Source: Gemmatimonas aurantiaca T-27 (GTDB lineage Bacteria; Gemmatimonadota; Gemmatimonadetes; Gemmatimonadales; Gemmatimonadaceae). Taken from it: a stretch of 64,000 nt of DNA. The position numbers and the translations under genes were made by a program. The first letter of the stretch is position 1. Every line of letters begins with the position of its first letter. Positions 25,918 through 32,819 of this stretch are shown here, in pieces. The notes beneath the pieces are model-generated. The model was not told the DNA's origin. It saw only the letters and a program-made list of their open reading frames with translations, and searched no databases. The stretch is from the NCBI RefSeq assembly GCF_000010305.1, contig NC_012489.1, positions 1,488,001 through 1,552,000 of the forward strand, in the 5' to 3' direction.

Positions 25918-25945
25918 ATTGTATCAATAAAAATTGATTTGACAA
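25918..25945 (-). promoter_or_regulatory. arsR promoter with embedded operator
   Basis: On the minus strand a -35 box TTGTCA (25945-25940) and a -10 box TACAAT (25923-25918) are separated by 16 bp. The operator ATCAA-N6-TTGAT (25938-25923) fills that spacer, so bound ArsR would block RNA polymerase directly. The expected start of transcription falls on or next to the A of the arsR ATG. Confidence 0.82.
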
Positions 25946-26141
25946 GACATCGCTGAATTGACAACCGCGGACTCGCAGGCACGATGGCCGGTCACCACGA
26001 TGGGCCGAACGGTGTGAGTTGCATCAATGCAACGCGGCTCACATCGGAGCGATATCGCCCATTGTCCGCGATGATCCTGCTTCACTACGCTCGGGTATCA
26101 CCCTGATCACCGCTTCAACACACATCGGGAGGATCCTGCCA

Positions 26142-26399
26142 ATGGACCAGTTCTTCGAATGGGTGGAAGCGCGTACGGGATCGCCCAACCCCCACACCAC
26201 GCGCAGTTTTGAATTCTCCGTGAGGAGACAGCAGGATGGTCAGTACAGTGTTGGCATTGGCGGGGTGCGTGAGACGCGGTATGTCGGAGCGGTCAGTCAG
26301 TTTCCGGAGTGGATGGTCCCGTGGCTCTTTCGGGCCACGTCGAAAGGCACCGGCATTCTGATCTCCGAGTACGGCCAATGGCGGGCGGTGTTGTCGTGA
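26142..26399 (+). CDS. Hypothetical small protein
   Basis: An 85-aa frame starting MDQFFEWVEARTGSPNPHTT, supported by a GGGAGG at 26127-26132, 9 nt upstream. The sequence is soluble and mixed alpha/beta, with several aromatic residues (RYVGAVSQFPEWMVPWLF). No family is recognised. An upstream in-frame Met at 26019 would add 41 residues without a ribosome-binding site. Confidence 0.6.
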   Translation: MDQFFEWVEARTGSPNPHTTRSFEFSVRRQQDGQYSVGIGGVRETRYVGAVSQFPEWMVPWLFRATSKGTGILISEYGQWRAVLS

Positions 26400-26571
26400 C
26401 GCTCCCATACCCTGATGTCGGGCATCCCGTGGCCCGCCGTCGTGGGTACGGAAAGATCGCCCAAAAGTGAAATGGTCCTGGCCGGGAGAATTTCCGATGT
26501 TGGTGCATCGACAAACAGTGAGCCGGTGTGGCTCTTGATCCATATAAAGTGACGCGCATTCAGGAGCACCG

Positions 26572-26775
26572 ATGAGAGAGAAGCCATCCCCCAAGCAAAT
26601 CGCGGCCATGCTGGAAATCATGGCGGAGATCGGTCACCGGCAGAGCGTTGGCACCAAGCGCTCTATTGACACGCGCCACGGTGAACTCGGTATCCGCCTC
26701 GGCGTGGTGCAGAATCGGCACAAGCACAAGCCGGCGGTCCTGCTGAAGTTCCCCAATGTCCCCTGCGTGCAGTAA
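26572..26775 (+). CDS. Hypothetical small basic protein
   Basis: A 67-aa frame starting MREKPSPKQIAAMLEIMAEI, with AGGAG 5 nt before the ATG. The N-terminal half is an amphipathic helix; the rest is basic (KRSIDTRHGE, QNRHKHKP). It may be a small nucleic-acid-binding protein, but nothing specific is recognised. Confidence 0.55.
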   Translation: MREKPSPKQIAAMLEIMAEIGHRQSVGTKRSIDTRHGELGIRLGVVQNRHKHKPAVLLKFPNVPCVQ

Positions 26776-26788
26776 GAACCAACCGTAT

Positions 26789-27202
26789 CTATCCGCGCGG
26801 ATACAGGATCATCTGCGTGGCGCGGTAGTGCGCGATGACCTTGCCACTCTCCGCATGCGTGACGGTTGCATCCCACACCTGCGTCATGCGGCCCCCGTGC
26901 ACCAGTCTCGCGACGCACAACACGGTGCCTTCCCGGGCCGTGGCGATGTGGTTGGTCTTGAGCTCAATGGTGGTGAAACTCTCGGCGCCTGCTGGCAGGT
27001 GTGCAACACAGCCGAATCCGGCCGCGGTGTCGGCCAGCGAGACCACGGTACCGGCGTGCAGGTAGCCGTTCACGGCCATCAAGTCTGCCCGCAGGGGCAA
27101 CTCGGCATGGAGTTCTCCGTCGCTCATCTGCGTGATGCGGATGCCCAGCAGGCCGGGCAGGCCGCGGGCGACACGTGACTGGAGTTCGGCGAGTTCGATC
27201 AT
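26789..27202 (-). CDS. PaaI-type hotdog-fold thioesterase
   Basis: A 137-aa hotdog-fold protein. The core helix segment NGYLHAGTVVSLADTAAGFG (about residues 45-64) carries the G-x-x-H-x-G and Asp residues typical of PaaI-like acyl-CoA thioesterases, and the strands TIELKTNHIATAREG and YRATQMILY complete the fold. The specific acyl-CoA is not predictable. It is divergent from the DUF1611 gene. Confidence 0.92.
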   Translation of the reverse strand: MIELAELQSRVARGLPGLLGIRITQMSDGELHAELPLRADLMAVNGYLHAGTVVSLADTAAGFGCVAHLPAGAESFTTIELKTNHIATAREGTVLCVARLVHGGRMTQVWDATVTHAESGKVIAHYRATQMILYPRG

Positions 27203-27294
27203 GCAACGGATACTACGATGCTGCGCAGAGGGCGGGAATCGAGGGCCTCGCGGCAGCCGGTGGCGTCATCGAGAACCGCTGCGTAGCGTTCGAT

Positions 27295-28302
27295 ATGCCT
27301 CAACTTCGCAAGCCATATCTGCTGTATCTGGGCGACGCGCAGCATCCCACCGATGCCAAGACGGCGTGTGGTCTCCGTGATTGGTGCCCTGCCGATGTCG
27401 TTGGCGAATGGAGTCTCCCGGCCGCGACGGTCAGCGTGGGACTCACCCGGCTTTCCCCTGCCGATGCGGCGGCGCGTGGCGCGGGCAGCCTGGTCATCGG
27501 CATTGCCTCGGTTGGGGGCAGGGTTCCCGACAGTTGGCTGCCTGATCTCGAAGCTGCGATTGTGTCCGGGCTTGATATCGTGAGCGGGATGCACACCCGG
27601 CTCACATCGTTTCCGTCGCTGGTGGCCGCCGCCGCCCGTCATGGCGTGTCGCTGCATGATGTACGGCACAGCACCACGACTTTTCCCGCGGGCACCGGCA
27701 TCAAGCGCTCGGGACTGCGGGTGGCGACGGTGGGCACCGACTGCGCGCTCGGCAAAAAGTACACAGCCCTCGCCCTCACGAATGCGTTGCATGCCCGGGG
27801 ACAGAAAGCGACGTTCCGCGCCACGGGACAGACGGGCATCATGATCGCCGGTCAGGGCATCGCCATCGATGCGGTGGTGGCCGATTTCATTGCTGGTGCG
27901 GCCGAGGTGCTGTCGCCTGCCAATGATTCGGACCATTGGGACGTGATCGAAGGGCAGGGGTCGCTGTTCCATCCGGCCTATGCCGGGGTGACCCTGGGGC
28001 TGCTGCATGGCTCGCAGCCCGATTTTCTGGTGCTGTGCCACGATCCGACCCGCAAGACCATCGAATACCGTCCCGGCTTCCCGATTCCGGCGCTTTCGGT
28101 CGCGGCCGAGCAGTACCTGGTGAACGCCCGGATCACGAATCGCCAGGTGCAATTGGCGGGGGTGAGCATCAATTCCTCGTCGCTGGGGGACGAGGAATGG
28201 GCTCGGTACCGGGAGCAGGTGGGCCAGGAACTGGGGGTGCCGGTCTGTGACCCCCTGCGCGGTGGCATGGATCCGATCGTTTCCCGGCTCATCGGTGTAT
28301 GA
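27295..28302 (+). CDS. DUF1611 family protein (DgcN-like)
   Basis: A 335-aa protein matching DUF1611: N-terminal domain with a hydrophobic YLLYLGDAQHP start, then a P-loop-like GTDCALGKKYTALAL at about residues 145-159, a WDVIEGQGSLFHPAY segment and QPDFLVLCHDPTRK. One branch of this family (DgcN) has been described as D-glutamate N-acetyltransferase working with the enolase-family racemase DgcA; I see no dgcA next to it here. The start at 27295 (MPQLRK) fits the domain; an open frame continues upstream to 27175. Confidence 0.82.
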   Translation: MPQLRKPYLLYLGDAQHPTDAKTACGLRDWCPADVVGEWSLPAATVSVGLTRLSPADAAARGAGSLVIGIASVGGRVPDSWLPDLEAAIVSGLDIVSGMHTRLTSFPSLVAAAARHGVSLHDVRHSTTTFPAGTGIKRSGLRVATVGTDCALGKKYTALALTNALHARGQKATFRATGQTGIMIAGQGIAIDAVVADFIAGAAEVLSPANDSDHWDVIEGQGSLFHPAYAGVTLGLLHGSQPDFLVLCHDPTRKTIEYRPGFPIPALSVAAEQYLVNARITNRQVQLAGVSINSSSLGDEEWARYREQVGQELGVPVCDPLRGGMDPIVSRLIGV

Positions 28303-28355
28303 TTTCCCGGTGCGGCCTGCGGGTCGCGCTCAGTCCCGTCCCTTTCAACACGACC

Positions 28356-29108
28356 ATGCGCTCCAGTAATCCGATGCTCGCGCGTTTCGCCGATGCGGCA
28401 CGCGCCACTGTCAGTGGTTCCCGCTCCGAGACCATGACGGTCACGGGGACCGCCACCAAGGCCCTGATGCTGTTGGCGGTGCTCAGCTTTTCCGCCGCGC
28501 TCGTCTGGCAGAAGGTTGCCAGCGGCCGCACCGATCTGGTCATGCCGGCCATGCTGGTGGGTGGTATCGGTGGCTTCATCTTCGCGATGATCGCGATCTT
28601 CAAGCCGCAGACGGCACCGTGGACGGCCCCCATCTATGCGGCGTTGGAGGGCATCCTGCTGGGTGCCATTTCAGCGGTCTACAACGCGCAGTATGCCGGG
28701 TTGCCACAGCAGGCGGTGATGCTGACCATTGGTGTCGCGGCGGGCGTGTTCGCGCTGTATCACTTCCGCGTCATTCGTGCGACGGCTGGCTTCAAGCGCA
28801 TGATGTTCAGCGCGATCGTCGGTATCGGCCTGTTCTACATCGGCTCGATGGTGTTGGGTCTGTTCGGCGTGAACATCGGCTACTTCGGTTCGACCAGCAT
28901 GCTGAGCATCGGCATCAACGTGGTGATTGCCGGTGTGGCGGCACTCAGCTTGGTGCTCGACTTCGATCGCATTGAAGAAGGCGTGCGTATGGGCGCCCCG
29001 AAGTCGATGGAGTGGTTCAGTGCCTTCGGCCTGATGGTGACGCTGATCTGGTTGTATCTCGAACTCCTGCGTCTGCTCTCGCGTCTGCAGGGGCGTAGCG
29101 ACGACTGA
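28356..29108 (+). CDS. Bax inhibitor-1/YccA family membrane protein
   Basis: A 250-aa protein with seven hydrophobic helices, beginning MRSSNPMLARF as in other bacterial members of this subgroup. The conserved APIYAALEGILLGAISAVYN and the C-terminal FDRIEEGVRMGAPKSMEWFSAFG segments place the acidic residues that form the pH-sensing Asp pair in BI-1 relatives. It is probably a calcium-leak or stress-related inner-membrane protein. A strong intrinsic terminator follows. Confidence 0.93.
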   Translation: MRSSNPMLARFADAARATVSGSRSETMTVTGTATKALMLLAVLSFSAALVWQKVASGRTDLVMPAMLVGGIGGFIFAMIAIFKPQTAPWTAPIYAALEGILLGAISAVYNAQYAGLPQQAVMLTIGVAAGVFALYHFRVIRATAGFKRMMFSAIVGIGLFYIGSMVLGLFGVNIGYFGSTSMLSIGINVVIAGVAALSLVLDFDRIEEGVRMGAPKSMEWFSAFGLMVTLIWLYLELLRLLSRLQGRSDD

Positions 29109-29110
29109 CC

Positions 29111-29138
29111 CACGAAGTTGATGTCACGAAGTTGATGT
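29111..29138. repeat. 14-bp tandem duplication
   Basis: CACGAAGTTGATGT occurs twice in direct succession (29111-29124 and 29125-29138) just after the BI-1 gene stop codon. Probably a replication-slippage event. Confidence 0.9.
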
Positions 29139-29147
29139 GATGCAAAA

Positions 29148-29185
29148 GCGGCCCGGAGAGGATTTCTCCGGGCCGCATTGTTTTT
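29148..29185 (+). terminator. Intrinsic terminator after the BI-1 gene
   Basis: A perfect 12-bp stem (GCGGCCCGGAGA against TCTCCGGGCCGC), a 5-nt loop and ATTGTTTTT. Confidence 0.92.
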
Positions 29186-29303
29186 CGGGTGGCGAACCTC
29201 TAGGGCTGGATGCACCATTGCCAATGGCGGCGTGGCGATGAATGCTCGCCGGGAATTGCTCAACGACCGATTGGAAGGCACGTCCATTTCCTGGAGGGGG
29301 TCC

Positions 29304-31499
29304 GTGTTCTCAAGCCACCGCTGGAGGCCCATCGCGCACTCGTTGCGTCCCAACGTGGCTCTGCTGCTGCTCGCTGCCGTTGTCTGCGGCGCCTGCGGTG
29401 GCTCGACCGGTGATGGCATCGTTACGCCACCACCACCTCCACCGCCGGATCCATCGGTGGCCAGCGTCATCGCCGTTTCGCAGCAGACGGTTCAATTGTC
29501 GGCGATCGGCCACACCGCCACGGTGACGGCCACGGTGCGGGATCAGCGTGGACGCGAGATGCCATCGGCTGATGTGCAGTGGACCATGCAGGACACGGCC
29601 GTGGCAACGGTTTCTTCGACCGGAGTGGTTGTCGCGCGGCGCAATGGCACGACACAAGCGCGGGTCGCTTCGGGGGCATTGTCCGCCGTGGTGGAGGTAC
29701 AGGTCCGGCAACGTGTCTCAGCGCTATCCAGCGCATCCAGCAGCAGGCAGTTCGCGTCGCTCGGCGATACGAGCACGTTCCCGGTACTTGCGGTGGACGC
29801 CAACCGCGTGCCGGTGGCCGACGCGGTGTTGCAGTGGTCGAGCTCCAACGAACAGGTTGTGCGCGTGCTGGACGGCGGTCGGTTCGTGTCGGTGGGGAAC
29901 GGTACGGCGACGGTGCACGCACAAGTCGACGCGGTTCGGTGGAGCGGAGAAGCCTCGGTGCGTCAACTTCCCGCCACACTCCAGCTACGCGGTCAGCTTT
30001 CCGATTCCATGGTGGTCAGTGATTCTGCACTGACCTCCGTCGTTGTCCGCGATCAGAACGGGCATGCGATCATGGATGTGCCCGTGGTCATCACGAGCAG
30101 CAACCCGCAGGTGGTTGCGATCGAGCGATCCTCGATGATCCGGGCGCTTCGGGCTGGAGATGCCACAATCACCGCCAGTGTCCCGAACGGTCCCACATCT
30201 CCACCGCATCGTGTGGTCGTCGGCACGCGAAGGCTCGAACCCATTCCTCCATTCCTGGCAACTCCTGCGGCGAACGCGTCGTGGGAGATCCCTGTGGTGA
30301 TCATCAGGTATCTGCCAACGCTCGACGGTCGACGTGTGGACTCGGTGGAGGCGAGTATGCGGGGGACATTGGACGAAGTACGGTCCCGCATCACGGTGTT
30401 GGAGGAACGCGTCAAGTTCATGCTCGAGGAAGGCAGCCGCTTTCGAGGGTATCGCGATGCGACGGCGTTGCCATCGGTGGGATACCGCGTGCTTCACATT
30501 GTGACCGTGTATGAGCACTTCACCCGAGGGCAGGAAGTGCCCTGGAATCGTGGGCACTACTTTCCCGACTACCACAGAATCCTCGAGGCGGCCAATGCCC
30601 GAACTTGGGTGGAACAGCGGGGCGTGAAAGAATTCTGGGTGTGGGGATACCACTCGGAGAAGTTCGAACAGCCAGAATCGAACATGTCCAGCCCGGTCAC
30701 CGGGGACATCTCGAACAGTGCACGATCTCAGGACGATCTTCCGGTCTTCAATCGCACGTACACGGTGTACGGCTACAATTTCGCGAGAACGCAGGCAGAG
30801 GCGGTGCACAATCACGGGCATCAGCTCGAAGCCATCCTCGGCCACATCGACCCGGGAATATTCTGGACGGAGTTCGTCGGTCGCAGTGCAGCAAACTCGT
30901 ATACGATGGGCCGGGCCGGGTGGACGCACATGCCTCCGAATACGCTGACGGACTATGACTATCTGAACACCCGCCGTGTGGCGAGTGACATTGCAGATTG
31001 GCGGCCCGGTGGCGGAGCGACATCCGAGGTGTCACTCGAGACGTGGGCCACACTCCCCTATCGTTGGCCCACGGCGCTGGCGCCTGGCGAGCGGCAAATC
31101 GCGCAGCGTGATGAATCCCAGTGGTACATCTACTGGATGCAGAACATGCCGGGCCGTGGCAACCAAATCCCCGCCACCGGTGGGGGCATGACCAACTGGT
31201 GGCACTTCACGGGTGACTGGGATCAGGCCATGCGAAGTGATGTCGGGCTGACGACGTCCCGCAGTGTCCTCACCATTCGAAACGACTATCACGGCGACAT
31301 CACGCTTTCACCTGGCGGCGTGCTGCGTCCAGGGCAGACGGCCACGCTGGCGACCTCCGCACCGCTCACGGTCAATGTGTGGACCTGTGGCACTGCTGGA
31401 TGCCGGTGGTCGCCATTCTTCCTGCAACCCCGACAGACGTACAAAGTGGTGCTCCAGACCGGTGGGAACAACGAGCTGGTGATCGTAAGCACACCGTAA
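29304..31499 (+). CDS. Large exported Ig-like (Big_2) lipoprotein with an unknown C-terminal domain
   Basis: GTG at 29304 is preceded by GGAGG at 29293-29297, and gives a 731-aa protein with a signal sequence ending in a Cys (VVCGACGG) and a Pro run (VTPPPPPPPDPS). Residues about 50-340 contain three to four Big_2-type bacterial Ig domains (repeat pattern V-x-L-x-A-x-G-x-T, W-x-S-x-D/N-x-x-V-A/V-x-V). The last 350 residues form a distinct domain with VPWNRGHYFPDYHRILEAA, EFWVWGYHSE and the His-rich AVHNHGHQLEAILGHID, which could bind metal. Related proteins occur in other soil bacteria; the function is unknown. It is bracketed by two terminators with nearly the same stem. Confidence 0.8.
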   Translation: MFSSHRWRPIAHSLRPNVALLLLAAVVCGACGGSTGDGIVTPPPPPPPDPSVASVIAVSQQTVQLSAIGHTATVTATVRDQRGREMPSADVQWTMQDTAVATVSSTGVVVARRNGTTQARVASGALSAVVEVQVRQRVSALSSASSSRQFASLGDTSTFPVLAVDANRVPVADAVLQWSSSNEQVVRVLDGGRFVSVGNGTATVHAQVDAVRWSGEASVRQLPATLQLRGQLSDSMVVSDSALTSVVVRDQNGHAIMDVPVVITSSNPQVVAIERSSMIRALRAGDATITASVPNGPTSPPHRVVVGTRRLEPIPPFLATPAANASWEIPVVIIRYLPTLDGRRVDSVEASMRGTLDEVRSRITVLEERVKFMLEEGSRFRGYRDATALPSVGYRVLHIVTVYEHFTRGQEVPWNRGHYFPDYHRILEAANARTWVEQRGVKEFWVWGYHSEKFEQPESNMSSPVTGDISNSARSQDDLPVFNRTYTVYGYNFARTQAEAVHNHGHQLEAILGHIDPGIFWTEFVGRSAANSYTMGRAGWTHMPPNTLTDYDYLNTRRVASDIADWRPGGGATSEVSLETWATLPYRWPTALAPGERQIAQRDESQWYIYWMQNMPGRGNQIPATGGGMTNWWHFTGDWDQAMRSDVGLTTSRSVLTIRNDYHGDITLSPGGVLRPGQTATLATSAPLTVNVWTCGTAGCRWSPFFLQPRQTYKVVLQTGGNNELVIVSTP

Positions 31500-31505
31500 C
31501 AGCAA

Positions 31506-31544
31506 AGCGGCCCGGATACGATTGCTCCGGGCCGCTTCTTGTTG
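31506..31544 (+). terminator. Intrinsic terminator after the Ig-like gene
   Basis: An 11-bp stem (AGCGGCCCGGA against TCCGGGCCGCT), a 9-nt loop and TCTTGTTG. The GCGGCCCGGA core is shared with the terminator at 29148. Confidence 0.85.
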
Positions 31545-31559
31545 TCGTACCGCGCTGGA

Positions 31560-32777
31560 TTACTTCGGCCAGCCCGCCGTGGGAATCGCGGGCATGATGC
31601 GCAGTGCATTCTGGTAGTAGATCTTCTTCAGCACCACATCGGGCAGATCGATGCCGTAGAGCTTCCAGAAGGCGTGGTAGTCGCGGTAGTAGTCGAAGTA
31701 GTCGTCGCGCGTTTCGAACACGCGCCAGTAGTACGGATACTCTTCGGGCTGATAGCTGTCCTTGCCGAAGAGCAGCCGGTCCTGGTACTTCACGAAGAAG
31801 TCGTGCGCCGCGCGCGGCTGACGGCCGATGTCGTACAACACCGCACCCATTTCGGCGTTCAGGTTCGGCATTTCGTCGAACATCTTGCCGAGTCGACCGA
31901 GGTCGTGGGCGTGCCAGCCCAGGTGCGCGGTGACGAAGGTGGTCTTCGGGTTGGCGCGGAACAGGCTGTCGCGTTCGTTCATGAGCTGTTCAAAGCTCGG
32001 ATAGCGATCCTGCGGATAGCGACGATCGGGGAACAGCGAGAGCTCGAGCCAGCGTTCGTTGGTGTTGTCGACTTCGCGGAAGAATTCCTGCGGGTCGGCC
32101 GTGTGCACGAACACCGGCAACTTGAGTCGCGCCGCCGCGTCCCACACCGGCTTGAGCGAAGGGTCGTTGAGCTTGAGGCGCGAGCCGTCGGCCTTCTTCT
32201 GCGACAGGCCGAAGCCCTTGCTGATTTCGCCGATGCCCACCGCGCCGGCCTTGGCATCGGCCTCGAGCTGCGCGACGGCCTTGGCCGCCCATTCAGGCGA
32301 TCCGGCGCCATTGAAATTGATGCCGGTGAGGAAGCGCACACGATCCTTCATGGTGGTGGTGCCCTTCACGAGCTCCACACCCTTGGCGAGCTGATCTCCC
32401 GACACGTTGTTGGCCACGATCATCAGGCGCACGTTGAGCGAGTCGAGTGTCTTGCCCATGCGCTCGATCGCGTCCACGCTGCCAAGCTGCCCCGATGGAT
32501 GACCGTGAAAATCCACCACCGGGAACTTGGCCTTCATGTTCATGGTGCCCGGCACCTTGAGTGTGGACTTGGGGCGATAGTCCACGATGCTGGGCGCCGG
32601 CTTTTCCGGTGCCATGCAGGTGCGCGGGCGAATCTCGGTCATGCCGGCCGGGCATTCTTCACCCGGCTTGATCTGCGTACCGCCGCGGAAGCCCTGCGCC
32701 TGCGCGAGGGCCGGGAACGCGGTGGCCACGGCGGCAACGGAACCAGCAGCCAACAAACGATTCACAAGACGATGCAC
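31560..32777 (-). CDS. Exported amidohydrolase (Amidohydro_2-type)
   Basis: The 405-aa product has a clear signal peptide (cleavage near ALAQAQG, residue 28). The TIM-barrel hydrolase shows VVDFHGHPSG (H-x-H), GEISKGFG, LPVFVHTADP (His), VTAHLGWHAHD and FGKDSYQPEE (metal Asp). This layout is the amidohydrolase_2 group, which includes decarboxylases such as ACMSD and hydrolases of ring lactones; the substrate is unknown. It acts in the periplasm. It is encoded downstream of the DUF2723 gene, 42 bp apart, on the same strand. Confidence 0.87.
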   Translation of the reverse strand: MHRLVNRLLAAGSVAAVATAFPALAQAQGFRGGTQIKPGEECPAGMTEIRPRTCMAPEKPAPSIVDYRPKSTLKVPGTMNMKAKFPVVDFHGHPSGQLGSVDAIERMGKTLDSLNVRLMIVANNVSGDQLAKGVELVKGTTTMKDRVRFLTGINFNGAGSPEWAAKAVAQLEADAKAGAVGIGEISKGFGLSQKKADGSRLKLNDPSLKPVWDAAARLKLPVFVHTADPQEFFREVDNTNERWLELSLFPDRRYPQDRYPSFEQLMNERDSLFRANPKTTFVTAHLGWHAHDLGRLGKMFDEMPNLNAEMGAVLYDIGRQPRAAHDFFVKYQDRLLFGKDSYQPEEYPYYWRVFETRDDYFDYYRDYHAFWKLYGIDLPDVVLKKIYYQNALRIMPAIPTAGWPK

Positions 32778-32819
32778 GGAAGCTCCTCTGCTTTCGCGTA
32801 AGCGGGCGTTTCTGCGGAC

